From Holophagae bacterium (GTDB taxonomy: Bacteria > Acidobacteriota > Holophagae > Acanthopleuribacterales > Acanthopleuribacteraceae), in the NCBI GenBank assembly GCA_029263455.1, contig JAJCXM010000001.1, positions 1 through 64,000 of the forward strand: a DNA stretch of 64,000 nt, in the 5' to 3' direction. The notes under the pieces are model-generated. The model did not search any database. It had not been told where the DNA came from and worked only from the letters and a program-made list of their open reading frames with translations. The position numbers and the translations under genes were made by a program. This document shows positions 9,204 to 18,194 of the stretch, piece by piece (within the stretch, counting starts at the first letter, position 1; every line of letters starts with the position of its first letter).

Positions 9204-9874
9204 TTGGCAAAGGGTTCAGTAATCAAGAAGACGAGTCCATCAGCGATAACAACGTCGCCGCCTCGCCACAACGTAGATGGGATGGGGGCGACGTATTTGC
9301 CCAATAAGCCATCAAGTAGTCGAAACAAAGGATCACTTGCGTTAGTTATTCGCGCCTGAATCCAAAATACGCCCGCCACGAGGCTCAGACAAAGGGTCCA
9401 AGTTAAATCCGGGAGCCACAAAGCCATCGCCAATAAGACTATAGCCAATACTCGCCACAACAAATGGCGACCTGGCTTTCTGTCACCAAAAAGAGATGGT
9501 ATCAAAAGTACGAGCCAAATAGGCGTTGCATGCAGGGTGATCATGTATCCCCATATTCCAAGGGAGAATGCGTCAATGAGGGCAACAGGGTGTTCAGATG
9601 TGTCGTTCGCCCAACCCATAAATGGGGGCAGAAGCGCCAGACACCAATAGGCGGGTACAGATTCGAAACTTGGCAGGCATATGAGCCACAGAATTGCCAT
9701 TAATTGCCAACCTGCAATCCATGAGGCAGCCCTAATTGAGGAATTTCGGGCCGCAAAAGCCAAACGCACAAGAACAATTACGGGCCACAAATCCAGCCAG
9801 TGTCCCCACCGTGCCGTCCAGGCGCCCAAAATGAAGAGTGAAATGGCACCCAATCGCCAAATAATGGGACTCAC
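9185..9874 (-). CDS. Polytopic membrane protein of unknown function
   Basis: 229 residues, mostly hydrophobic and tryptophan-rich, with about seven helices and a basic C-terminus (FAKWFRRK). It is translated just before the NuoM-like gene with overlapping ends, so the two probably form one unit. The tail from 180 to 215 (LLDGLLGKYVAPIPSTLW, then DVVIADGLV) loosely recalls the C-terminus of NuoL, but this is too weak to name it. It starts about 20 bases downstream of a terminator, so it probably has its own promoter or depends on read-through. Confidence 0.6.
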   Translation of the reverse strand: MSPIIWRLGAISLFILGAWTARWGHWLDLWPVIVLVRLAFAARNSSIRAASWIAGWQLMAILWLICLPSFESVPAYWCLALLPPFMGWANDTSEHPVALIDAFSLGIWGYMITLHATPIWLVLLIPSLFGDRKPGRHLLWRVLAIVLLAMALWLPDLTWTLCLSLVAGVFWIQARITNASDPLFRLLDGLLGKYVAPIPSTLWRGGDVVIADGLVFLITEPFAKWFRRK

Positions 9875-9892
9875 GGCCGTTCCTTAAACGAC

Positions 9893-9924
9893 AAAAAGGA
9901 GGTGGGACATATTCCCCACCTCCT
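9893..9924 (-). terminator. Rho-independent terminator after the TPR gene
   Basis: A perfect 10-bp stem (AGGAGGTGGG, 9897-9906, with CCCACCTCCT, 9915-9924) and 8-base loop are followed, in minus-strand direction, by five T. It lies 30 bases beyond the stop of the TPR gene and closes the exbB-tonB-TPR operon. Confidence 0.85.
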
Positions 9925-9954
9925 AATTGGCTTTCTGGTGATAGATGACTACCG

Positions 9955-11436
9955 TTAGTTTGATTTAAGTGCTTGTGCCATTTGCGGATAAAGATCTGTC
10001 GCAGCTGCGCCGCCACATCTCTTGGCATCATCAAACAATTGTTGCAGTTCTTTGAGTTCGCGTTCCAGTTCTAAGCGCGATTCCTTGATCACGGTACGCC
10101 CTTCTTGGATCGCTGTTTCAAGTTCCGCGGTTGGTTGTGAAATATGCATTTCCGTGTTTCGAGCCAAGCGCTCTTCGTTCACGGCAATTGTATTACGCAA
10201 ATTACCAATATTCTCAAGTGCTCGTTTGCGGTTCTCATCCTCTGTGCGTTGATTGTCTAATAGGATCTGAAGATTCCCTTTTTTGGCGTCAAGATCACGC
10301 TTGATGGCGCTATTACCTGGATTACTTCGGATCCCTTTGTTGAGAATATCAACGGCTTTCTGATAAAGAGGTATGTCGTGTCGATAGCAATCATTCTTTT
10401 GTTGCGTAAAGCTATAGGCCGCAAATACGTAAACATTCTGATTTTGATTGGCGCCCTTAGCGATGGCTTTGTTGTAACTTTCGATGGCCGCATCGTAGTC
10501 TTTGGCTGCCATTTGACAACTTCCTAGCGAGAAGTAGCCCATGCCATCATTGGGTTGCATCTGAACGTATTGTTTAAAGACGGTAACAGCTTCGGTGTAC
10601 CGTTTGGCACCCTGAAGCGCTTGTCCTTTGCGGTTCACCATCTTGGCGTTCTTTGGCCAGATACTGAGAAAACGGTCGATAAAGCCAACGGTACGGTCAT
10701 AAGCGGCGATCTTATCTCTTTCAGATGCCAAGTCTGTTAGTTGAAAGGAGACTTCAATCAAGAAACGATGAGCGTCTTCATGGCGCTGATCTTTCTTGAG
10801 AACTTGCTCAAAGCCCTGAATACAGTTTTCAAGTGACGTTCGCGTCCCCGACTTATTGCCAATTTTGAATTGACTATAAGCTTTCTGGAAAACAGCCTCA
10901 ATGCCTAATCTTGGATCGGGTGCAGTGTATTTTTCAGATTCCGAGAAACTGACGATAGCCTTACTGTAGTAGCTCATCTGTTTTTCTTTTGCGCCAGACT
11001 CTTCGGCAGCTTTGGCGATCTGCAATTCGCATTGACCCCGATTATAGTAGAGATCAAATTTACGCGCACCGGGGACAAGTGGAACTAGTTCGGTGAACGT
11101 CTTAATAGCTGAAGAGTAGTCTTTGCCAGCCATTTGAGTGCGCGCCAGATCGTATTTAACGACAGGGATTTGCTCCGTAGGAATCTCCAGGGTCATGGCG
11201 TCGTTATAACTCGTTAAAGCTTCTCTGTAATTTCCAAGTGCAAACTGGCACTTGCCGCGCAGGAAGATCGAGAACCACCAATCAGGATGGGACGCAATGG
11301 CTTCTTCTAATAAGACTAATGCCTCATTGTATCGACCTGCTTTGTATTCACTATGGGCTCTTTTCCATTCGTCCTGCCCTAATGCCGACGGCATCAAAAA
11401 ACAAAGCAAGACAAGCAATGGCATGATTTTTCTCAT
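9955..11436 (-). CDS. Secreted tetratricopeptide-repeat protein
   Basis: 493 residues with a signal peptide (MRKIMPLLVLLCFLMPSALG) and then TPR repeats through about residue 370, for example EYKAGRYNEALVLLEEAI, GNYREALTSYNDAM and KDYDAAIESYNKAIAKG. A charged coiled-coil follows (about 390-470). The start is the ATG at 11436, with GAGGAG 7 bases upstream. It is the last gene of the exbB-exbD-exbD-tonB-PATAN operon, which suggests a periplasmic scaffold linked to the Ton machinery, but the partner is unknown. Confidence 0.85.
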   Translation of the reverse strand: MRKIMPLLVLLCFLMPSALGQDEWKRAHSEYKAGRYNEALVLLEEAIASHPDWWFSIFLRGKCQFALGNYREALTSYNDAMTLEIPTEQIPVVKYDLARTQMAGKDYSSAIKTFTELVPLVPGARKFDLYYNRGQCELQIAKAAEESGAKEKQMSYYSKAIVSFSESEKYTAPDPRLGIEAVFQKAYSQFKIGNKSGTRTSLENCIQGFEQVLKKDQRHEDAHRFLIEVSFQLTDLASERDKIAAYDRTVGFIDRFLSIWPKNAKMVNRKGQALQGAKRYTEAVTVFKQYVQMQPNDGMGYFSLGSCQMAAKDYDAAIESYNKAIAKGANQNQNVYVFAAYSFTQQKNDCYRHDIPLYQKAVDILNKGIRSNPGNSAIKRDLDAKKGNLQILLDNQRTEDENRKRALENIGNLRNTIAVNEERLARNTEMHISQPTAELETAIQEGRTVIKESRLELERELKELQQLFDDAKRCGGAAATDLYPQMAQALKSN

Positions 11437-11460
11437 GGGTTGCTCCTCAATCGGAACCAC

Positions 11461-12318
11461 TTAGGGCTCTTTGATAATCTTCTTCAATTGGGCTGTAAGC
11501 GCTTTGGCGACTTGCGCATCCTCTAACAACTGAGAGGCTTTTACAATCTGTGATGCTGTCTCAATCACAGCTTCAAGGCTCTTGCCTTCATTGACATCTT
11601 TGACGCCTTTCGCACAATGGCGCTGGATAACGGGGTGAGCCAGTTCACTCATGGCCCCTTTGCTAGCACGATAGATCTTTTCGATCTTGGCCAACAGCCA
11701 TTCTTTTTCATCTTCTGGCGATTTCTTCCCGGGAGCAACTTTCGCCTTGGGTTTTGAAGCCAACGGGTTGGGATCGGGATTAGCCTTCGGTTGCTCACGC
11801 AAGTGCACAAGATCACCAGAGACCAATCCATATATGAGCTTGGCGACATCGACGGGAATCATGCCCACTTGCTTAGCAATGGAGCGAATACTATTGATGC
11901 CATTTATTTTGGATAATACGTGCCATTCTTGGGTATTAAAGCTCACCTTTTTATTACCCAAGCTATCGAGCTCCGGTATGAGGTCAAAAGATGGGATTTT
12001 TTTACTCAGAACGCGCCATTCGTCGAACTTACGCGCGACTTCCATGAGAATAAAGGTGTTCTTCTTGGTAACGGTTTGGTGGGTCGCCGCTACATCTTCT
12101 TCGAAGACAAACGTGCCTTGATTCCAAATTGCTAGTGAGTAGATAGCGTCCTCACCTTTGAGTTCATCGCATACTGCATGCACAATCTGCCCTTCACGCA
12201 AATAGATGAATCCACTATCTTCCTCGTGGTTTAGCTTGAAACGACCTGTTTTGGCCGACACACTCATAAGTTGAATGATATCGGGTAATTTGACATCGTT
12301 GAGAGACCCTTGGAACAT
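11461..12318 (-). CDS. PATAN (DUF4388) domain protein
   Basis: 285-residue cytoplasmic protein. Residues 1-110 are a PATAN/DUF4388 domain (MFQGSLNDVKLPDIIQLM, then TGRFKL and GFIYLREGQIVHA), a module common in Myxococcota and Acidobacteriota regulators. Residues 135-175 look like a winged helix (WHVLSKINGINSIRSIAKQ). A proline/lysine-rich linker and a helical tail follow. It sits between tonB and the TPR gene with a 24-base gap to the latter. The role is unknown; PATAN domains are thought to mediate protein contacts in two-component and motility regulation. Confidence 0.8.
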   Translation of the reverse strand: MFQGSLNDVKLPDIIQLMSVSAKTGRFKLNHEEDSGFIYLREGQIVHAVCDELKGEDAIYSLAIWNQGTFVFEEDVAATHQTVTKKNTFILMEVARKFDEWRVLSKKIPSFDLIPELDSLGNKKVSFNTQEWHVLSKINGINSIRSIAKQVGMIPVDVAKLIYGLVSGDLVHLREQPKANPDPNPLASKPKAKVAPGKKSPEDEKEWLLAKIEKIYRASKGAMSELAHPVIQRHCAKGVKDVNEGKSLEAVIETASQIVKASQLLEDAQVAKALTAQLKKIIKEP

Positions 12319-12384
12319 GTTTAGCGCTCAGTGTGAAAGATTTCGGCCGAAGCCAAGCATAGAGAAGTAGCCCCTTTACAGGAG

Positions 12385-13110
12385 CTACTGTAAGATGAAA
12401 TCGATTTTCAATGTCATTCTTACGTCAGCTGGTTTCCCGTTTACTTTGCCAGGTAAGAATTTCCATTGTTTGAGCGCGTTCATCGCCTCATCTTCGAACC
12501 CAAACTTGCCTTTCCCCAATCCACGAAGGACTTTAATTTCGTCCACCGCCCCGTCTTTACGAAGAATCGCCTCCAGAATGACATATCCTTGAAGCTTAAT
12601 TTTCGCAGCTCGGTCCGGGTAGTTGGGCTTGATTTTTTGTGTGAATACAGGAGGTTCTACACCTACCTGACCCACACGGGCAATGGTATCGCCTTGAGGT
12701 TCAGGTGGCCCGTCTGGAATACCAATTTCCCAATCGTCCGTTGGCAGTACTTCCGGCTCGGGTGGTGGGTCTGGTTCAACAATGGGCTCCGGCTCATCCG
12801 GAGTCATGTCTGGCATAGGTACTTTCTTAGCTTTTTTCTCTTGCGTCTTAATTTTTTCGATCGGTTTCTCAGGCGGCGGCTTCAGAACCTTGCGTTTCTG
12901 AGGCTTATTATCCTCCGTTGTCACCGTGAACACCTTATCGCCAAAAGACGGTAAGGGTGTCCAAATCAAGAACAAAACAAAAAGAAGCGACGCCAGCAAG
13001 CCTTTTTTGGCATAGGCGCCATCTTCAGCATCCGCGAAAGCCATAGCCATTACAGCCGAATGATCAGCACCATCATCGAAATTTAGGTCGACGGTTTTCA
13101 CATCACTCAT
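12385..13110 (-). CDS. tonB: TonB family energy transducer
   Basis: 241-residue TonB-like protein. A cytoplasmic N-terminus is followed by one helix (about residues 38-52, LASLLFVLFLIW), a proline/glutamate/lysine-rich periplasm-spanning stretch (70-135) and a C-terminal TonB domain (about 155-241, PNYPDRAAKIKLQGYVILEA). It passes proton-motive force from the ExbB/ExbD motor encoded just upstream to an outer-membrane receptor. The ATG at 13110 has AGGAGA upstream. No TonB-dependent receptor lies in the window. Confidence 0.9.
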   Translation of the reverse strand: MSDVKTVDLNFDDGADHSAVMAMAFADAEDGAYAKKGLLASLLFVLFLIWTPLPSFGDKVFTVTTEDNKPQKRKVLKPPPEKPIEKIKTQEKKAKKVPMPDMTPDEPEPIVEPDPPPEPEVLPTDDWEIGIPDGPPEPQGDTIARVGQVGVEPPVFTQKIKPNYPDRAAKIKLQGYVILEAILRKDGAVDEIKVLRGLGKGKFGFEDEAMNALKQWKFLPGKVNGKPADVRMTLKIDFILQ

Positions 13111-13122
13111 TAGGATCTCCTA

Positions 13123-13581
13123 TCACTGCACGCCATACCTGGAATATCGTTCCGCTTCCTCTTTGGAAGGGATGGTGATCGCCAAGTCGGTTTGCAGTTC
13201 TGCGCCCACTCGTTTGAGCTGGTTAAAAACGGATACCATGTCGCCATACCTAGCCTCACGGTTGGTATGTAGAATGATCGGTTTCTTCGCGTTTGTTTGA
13301 ACCTTCCCCATCACGTAATCGAAGACAACCTCCACGTCGTCAATTGCGTGAGGTTTTTGGTCCATCACGAATTGACCACTGGGGTATATCTGGATATACA
13401 CAGCTTCTTCGTTTTCCGTGTCTTCAAGCGGGGTATCGTCCTTCGGCGGTAACAGATGTTCAATTCCTTTGTTGGCCGAGAAGACCGTCGTAAGCATGAA
13501 GAATACGATCAAAAGAAAGGCAATATCTGCCATCGATGCTGTAGGAATTTCCGGTTCTTCTTTTTTGGTGTTGTCTTTCAC
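13123..13581 (-). CDS. exbD: ExbD/TolR biopolymer transport protein (second copy)
   Basis: 152 residues with one N-terminal helix (MADIAFLLIVFFMLTTVF) carrying the conserved aspartate and a periplasmic domain. It follows the other exbD by 14 bases. ExbD dimers plug the ExbB pentamer and use the Asp for proton translocation. The start is a GTG at 13581 with GGGGGAA upstream. Its acidic stretch (DDTPLEDTENEEAV) is absent from the first copy, so the two probably form a heterodimer rather than being redundant. Confidence 0.92.
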   Translation of the reverse strand: MKDNTKKEEPEIPTASMADIAFLLIVFFMLTTVFSANKGIEHLLPPKDDTPLEDTENEEAVYIQIYPSGQFVMDQKPHAIDDVEVVFDYVMGKVQTNAKKPIILHTNREARYGDMVSVFNQLKRVGAELQTDLAITIPSKEEAERYSRYGVQ

Positions 13582-13595
13582 GGTTCCCCCTTGTC

Positions 13596-14015
13596 CTACT
13601 TGGACTGTTCCGTCAGGAACTTGAGATTCGTGACGCCCGCGTTACGGAGATGTTCGAGTACATCATCGATTTTTCCATAATCGACTTCTGCATCGGACTT
13701 CACCACGACCGGCTGGTTGGGGTTCTTGTTCATCCACGAAGCAGCAAGAATGCCGATATCTTCGAGGTTAACCAGACGACTATCTTCAATGCCGTCTGAC
13801 GCCTTCAAAGCACCATCCTTGCGAATCACCACAAAAGCCGAACCTTTCACCACTTCAGAGCGCGTTTCGGTGGCACTCTGAGGTAGCTGAACCGTTGTCT
13901 TATCCACCTGAAAGACAGTGGAAATCATAAAGAACACGATCAGAAGAAAGGCGATATCAGCCATTGAGGCGGTGGGAATGTTTGCTTTAAGTTCCCGCGT
14001 TTTTGATATTTTCAT
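13596..14015 (-). CDS. exbD: ExbD/TolR biopolymer transport protein (first copy)
   Basis: 139 residues with the family layout: short cytoplasmic N-terminus, one helix containing MADIAFLLIVFFMISTVF with the conserved Asp, and a periplasmic domain. It lies 20 bases after exbB. The near-identical helix in the second copy shows they arose by duplication, while the periplasmic domains have diverged. Confidence 0.93.
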   Translation of the reverse strand: MKISKTRELKANIPTASMADIAFLLIVFFMISTVFQVDKTTVQLPQSATETRSEVVKGSAFVVIRKDGALKASDGIEDSRLVNLEDIGILAASWMNKNPNQPVVVKSDAEVDYGKIDDVLEHLRNAGVTNLKFLTEQSK

Positions 14016-14035
14016 GGGTCCTGCCTCTGGGCAGC

Positions 14036-14656
14036 TTAGATGCTGCGTTCCATATGCGAGAAAGATTCCATTAGAACGGCTGACGCCGATTCAATCTCGC
14101 GGATAAAGCTGTTTACACGCGTCGTGAAATAGCTGTACGCCAACAAGGTTGGTACAGCAACAATCAGGCCACCTGCAGTTGTGATTAACGCCTGCGAGAT
14201 ACCTGCGGCCACGGCGCCCGGATCATTCAGCTGCGACAAAGCTTCGAATGAAGCGATCATCCCAGTAACAGTTCCCAAGAATCCCAAGATAGGGGCCAAG
14301 TTTGAAATCGATGACAGAACAGGTAGACCCCGCTCCAAACGAGCGATCTCATGCATCGCAGCGTTTTCCATCGTTTTCTCAATTTCCTCTTTGGGATCGC
14401 CAAACTTCATCAACCCTGTTTTCAGGATAGATGCGATGGGCCCCTTGAATTTTTCACAAATCTGGACCGCTTCTTTGACGTTCTTGTTCTTTAGTGCGGC
14501 GCGAATCTTGGTGAGAAACTCCGCGGTATTAATCTTGGCTTTTGCAAGGGCTACAAAACGCTCGACAGTATAAGTAAGGCCTATAAGAAGCAAAACGACG
14601 AGTGGTCCCATGATAAACAGGCCACCCTCGATGATCTTGGTAAGAATAAAGCCCAC
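14036..14656 (-). CDS. exbB: ExbB/TolQ/MotA proton-channel protein
   Basis: 206 residues with three helices: residues 10-30, about 120-142 (APILGFLGTVTGMIASF) and about 155-180 (LITTAGGLIVAVPTLLAY). These two long motifs are the MotA/TolQ/ExbB signature. It forms the proton channel with ExbD and energises TonB. The start is a GTG at 14656 with GGAGGTAG about 8 bases upstream. It is the first gene of the operon and follows a recognisable promoter at 14712-14741. Confidence 0.94.
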   Translation of the reverse strand: MGFILTKIIEGGLFIMGPLVVLLLIGLTYTVERFVALAKAKINTAEFLTKIRAALKNKNVKEAVQICEKFKGPIASILKTGLMKFGDPKEEIEKTMENAAMHEIARLERGLPVLSSISNLAPILGFLGTVTGMIASFEALSQLNDPGAVAAGISQALITTAGGLIVAVPTLLAYSYFTTRVNSFIREIESASAVLMESFSHMERSI

Positions 14657-14711
14657 GGCTCTCTACCTCCATGACAATTGTTCGGTTTTTAATGAGCTAA
14701 CCGAGTTCAGA

Positions 14712-14741
14712 ATGGTACTAGAGACCAGAAGAACTCGTCAA
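14712..14741 (-). promoter_or_regulatory. Promoter of the exbB-tonB operon
   Basis: On the minus strand TTGACG (14736-14741), an 18-base spacer and TACCAT (14712-14717). The -10 has the same sequence as that of the promoter at 131-160. It lies about 60 bases before the exbB start. The rest of the 277-base gap shows only a small hairpin (AACCTG/CAGGTT, 14813-14827). Confidence 0.45.
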
Positions 14742-14933
14742 GTACTCTTTCCCCGTGACACAAACGTCCAGCCCGCCACTAGAGCGGCTTTTCGAGAGTG
14801 TTGGAGACATCCAACCTGCAGCAGGTTTTCCACGTTTATAACCCCACCACGCCAGCTTCGCAAGCACCGGGGGCAAAAACTTTCCATGTTTTTACACAAG
14901 CTTTTCACAGGCGAAGCCGCTAGGGGCAAGCGT

Positions 14934-17900
14934 TTAGGGCCCAGATTTGGCGGCTAATTTTATTTCAATAATTAATTCAAAAACTTCTTCGATGCGCAGA
15001 TGAAGCCATTGTTTGGCGCGAAAAAATACCGCATAAACGACCGGAATCACGAGTAGGGTCGATAAGGTTGCACTTAACATACCGCCTACCGTCGAGCGCG
15101 ACAGGCTCGAAAAGGTGGCCAGCGTTGTTTGTAGCCCTTGATTCTCCAAATTACCCAATTGGATATCGATATCCAAAATCCTGAACACAAAGGCGATCCA
15201 GCTCAACTCCATCATCCAGCGCACAAAATCATCCAATAATGGCAGAAGTCCGACAATAGTGGTTATGGCTGTCAACAAAACAGGACGTAATCGGTCACGA
15301 CAGGCACGAGCGATGGCATCATAAAAGCCCTCGCCCTGATGATCGGCTAGCCTAACTTCGGTATTGATATGAGACACCAACAGGATCGAGTTGTTGACCA
15401 CGATCCCTGCAAGGATGATAAGACCGATCATGGATGTCGAGTCGAAACTTTGCCCCGTAAACCAATAAATCCAAACGACGCCGATCAACGACAATGGAAT
15501 CGTCAAAAAGATGACTAGGGGGTCCACAAACGACTCATACAAGGCTGCGATGATCATAAAGACGAGCAAGGCTGCAAAGCCAAAGACCCGCAGAATATTA
15601 CGGGTTTCGTCTTCCGAGAGATGTTCCGTGAAGTCGAGTTCAGCGGAGAAGCCCGGAGGCAGCTCTAGACTCTCGAAAACAGCCTCGTTGAAATTACGTG
15701 CTTTCTTAGCCGATGCACGATAGTCCCAGCGCACACTGACCGAATACTGTTGGTCCTTGCGGTCGATGCCGCCAGATACCGACCTAGTGTCTAACGAGAC
15801 AAGATCCGCAAGCCGTATTCGATTACCTGCTTCAGTCAAAATCACTAATGACTCGAGGTCCTTAATGTCAAATTCATCAGCATCTTCGAATTTGACCTCC
15901 AAATACATCTCTTCGCCCTGAAACTTCGTCCTTGACCGTGATTCGACTTGCAAGTTACGGCCAATAAAGCCCAATAGATATTCAATGTCGATATCATGGT
16001 TCTTGAGTTCTTCGCGGTTTATCAGCAACAAGGTTTCTGTTTGTTCGCTAGCACCAAAGCGGTTAGATGAGGTTTCTAGCTTAGTCGACTTGACACGTCG
16101 ATCACGTTTCACGCGACTCAAAATATCGTTGCCATAGTCCATCAGCTTCTTGTAGTTGTAGCCAAGCAGTCGAACCGACGAGTTATACGACTCAAATCCT
16201 GTTGATCCAGAATAATAGTTGTCATCGTTCGAAATACCCATGACGCCAACGCCAATACCAGCTAATCGTTGCGCAATCCCAATGAGCCGGGATTTCAACG
16301 TTAATGGGAACGCCGACGCCAATTGTTCAGCTTCAAAACTCACGGTTAGTCTCGCGAAGTTCTGATACACCGTCGTTTCGACATCTTTGTAACTTGAACG
16401 TTGTAACTTGCCCATTTCGAGTAACGGTTCCTCGAACTGCCGAATCACGTGATCCGTCGTTTCGAGTTCCGCGCCCTCAGGCATGCGCACAAAAATAGAT
16501 AACTGGTCGTTGCGTCCAAAGAAAAACGAGAATCCACCCGTCTCAATTTCATTTTTGTTGATATAGAAAAAAGTCACACCGAGTGATCCGGCAACAACAA
16601 GAACTAACAGCTTGTGATGCAGCGACCACGACACCACGCGTCGATAACGCTCTGTGAAGGCGTCGAGCAGCCGCCCTGTCACACGCTGAAAAAGATTACT
16701 TCTGCCAGACGCCTGCAGAGCCGAGCCTCTGATCATTAAACTGAGTATTGGCGTAAAAGTGAAAGAAACAACTAATGAAGCTGATAGAGAAAAAATGACC
16801 GCGATTGCTAAGGGCAAATAGACCACAGACAAGCGATCTTCAAGCCATAACATACAACCGAATGCGGCGACGGTGGTCAATGTAGCTGCAACAATTGGCC
16901 AGACCACTTCCTGAGCACCCAGTATGGCCGCTTCAAATTTGGTGGCACCATTTTCGCGATGCCTGAAAATATTCTCAAGAACCACAATCGCGTTGTCGAC
17001 GAACATCCCAAAACCGATGGCCAAGCCGCTCAATGTCATGATGTTGAAGGTCAATCCGAAGTAGTACATGAAATTAACGGTAATCAACACGGAAAACAAA
17101 ATATTTAGCGTGATGACTAGCGCAGAAGACGCGCTTCGCAGGAAAAAGAGCAACAGGATAATGATGAGGCCGACACACCAAACTCCGCGTCGATAGATCG
17201 ACTGCAGTTGCTCCTCCATGAACTCGCCTTCGTCTGCGATCCAATCGACGCGTACTTCAGGTTTATTGGCTAACCGTTGCTGTACCGTTGAACGCACCAA
17301 TTTGGCGGCCTGGATGACGTTTGTGCCGACTTCTTTTTCAAGGTCTACCCTCAATGTAGGGTTGCCATTGATACGTGAATAGCTCTGAACTTTGGCATAA
17401 CCTAGGCTCACATTGCCCAAGTCTTTAACACGCACCAATTGATCGCCAAACTGCCATACAACTAAGTCTTCAACCGCGTGCGTATCCGCAATTGAGTTCT
17501 CGATGGTGATGGTATATTCCTGATTGAGCAGACGTGTTCTTGATGTCTCATAGGTCTGCGCCAATGCATTGACACGGCTCAACACTTGATTAGGAACCAG
17601 ACCGTACAGGTCCATCTTTTCACGGTCAAGCTCGACCCTTAATTGCTTGTCTCGCTCGCCGAAGATACTAATATCTGCAACACCATCTAACGAGCCAACT
17701 GAGTCTCGAATCTCCTCCTTAACGATCTCCGTCAGGCGCTGCAAATCGTAGGGACCTGAAACGGTAAAGGTCATGAAGCTGGTGTCTGATAAAGGCCCAC
17801 TTGCGAATTCAGAGATGACAGGTTGACTGGCTCCAGGTGGCAAATCCTCGCGTAACTTTGAAAGGCGTTCGTTTAAGTCGAGACGCGCAAAGTCCATATC

Positions 17901-18194
17901 CGTCTCACGGTTAAATTTAACCGTGACTTGGGCACCTTGACGGCGCGTAGACGAACTGACGATCTCCTCAACACCTTCTACTTGGGCCGCCACCTCTTCG
18001 ATTGGCGAGGTCAGGAATATCTGGACTACCTCAGGTGAGGTGTCCCCCCAAGTTGCTTGCACGACCAATTGTGGAAGGCCGACATCCGGTTGGCCTTCTA
18101 TACTCAAGTTAAGGTATGAAATAGCACCTAATATCACGATTGCGGCGTAACACATGCCCACCGAAACAGGGCGATTCATCAAGAAACGAATCAT
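14934..18194 (-). CDS. RND efflux permease (AcrB/HAE family), second of two
   Basis: Inner-membrane RND transporter of 1086 residues with the usual layout: helix 1, periplasmic porter domain, helices 2-6, second porter domain, helices 8-12. Helix 4 has GMFVDNAIVVLENI with the proton-relay aspartate, and late helices have GIVVNNSILLVSHIN. The ATGA at 18194 overlaps the stop of the preceding pump. An extra 44 residues (about 988-1031, containing RWMMELSWIAFVF) sit before the last helix, where the usual short loop is expected. With the adjacent pump it may form a mixed trimer like MdtBC. Substrate unknown. Confidence 0.9.
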   Translation of the reverse strand: MIRFLMNRPVSVGMCYAAIVILGAISYLNLSIEGQPDVGLPQLVVQATWGDTSPEVVQIFLTSPIEEVAAQVEGVEEIVSSSTRRQGAQVTVKFNRETDMDFARLDLNERLSKLREDLPPGASQPVISEFASGPLSDTSFMTFTVSGPYDLQRLTEIVKEEIRDSVGSLDGVADISIFGERDKQLRVELDREKMDLYGLVPNQVLSRVNALAQTYETSRTRLLNQEYTITIENSIADTHAVEDLVVWQFGDQLVRVKDLGNVSLGYAKVQSYSRINGNPTLRVDLEKEVGTNVIQAAKLVRSTVQQRLANKPEVRVDWIADEGEFMEEQLQSIYRRGVWCVGLIIILLLFFLRSASSALVITLNILFSVLITVNFMYYFGLTFNIMTLSGLAIGFGMFVDNAIVVLENIFRHRENGATKFEAAILGAQEVVWPIVAATLTTVAAFGCMLWLEDRLSVVYLPLAIAVIFSLSASLVVSFTFTPILSLMIRGSALQASGRSNLFQRVTGRLLDAFTERYRRVVSWSLHHKLLVLVVAGSLGVTFFYINKNEIETGGFSFFFGRNDQLSIFVRMPEGAELETTDHVIRQFEEPLLEMGKLQRSSYKDVETTVYQNFARLTVSFEAEQLASAFPLTLKSRLIGIAQRLAGIGVGVMGISNDDNYYSGSTGFESYNSSVRLLGYNYKKLMDYGNDILSRVKRDRRVKSTKLETSSNRFGASEQTETLLLINREELKNHDIDIEYLLGFIGRNLQVESRSRTKFQGEEMYLEVKFEDADEFDIKDLESLVILTEAGNRIRLADLVSLDTRSVSGGIDRKDQQYSVSVRWDYRASAKKARNFNEAVFESLELPPGFSAELDFTEHLSEDETRNILRVFGFAALLVFMIIAALYESFVDPLVIFLTIPLSLIGVVWIYWFTGQSFDSTSMIGLIILAGIVVNNSILLVSHINTEVRLADHQGEGFYDAIARACRDRLRPVLLTAITTIVGLLPLLDDFVRWMMELSWIAFVFRILDIDIQLGNLENQGLQTTLATFSSLSRSTVGGMLSATLSTLLVIPVVYAVFFRAKQWLHLRIEEVFELIIEIKLAAKSGP

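Noticed and set aside
14813-14930. TTTTCCAC-like and TTTTCACA sequences resembling DnaA boxes
   Set aside because: Each has two or three mismatches to TTATCCACA, no AT-rich unwinding element or dnaA/dnaN context is present.
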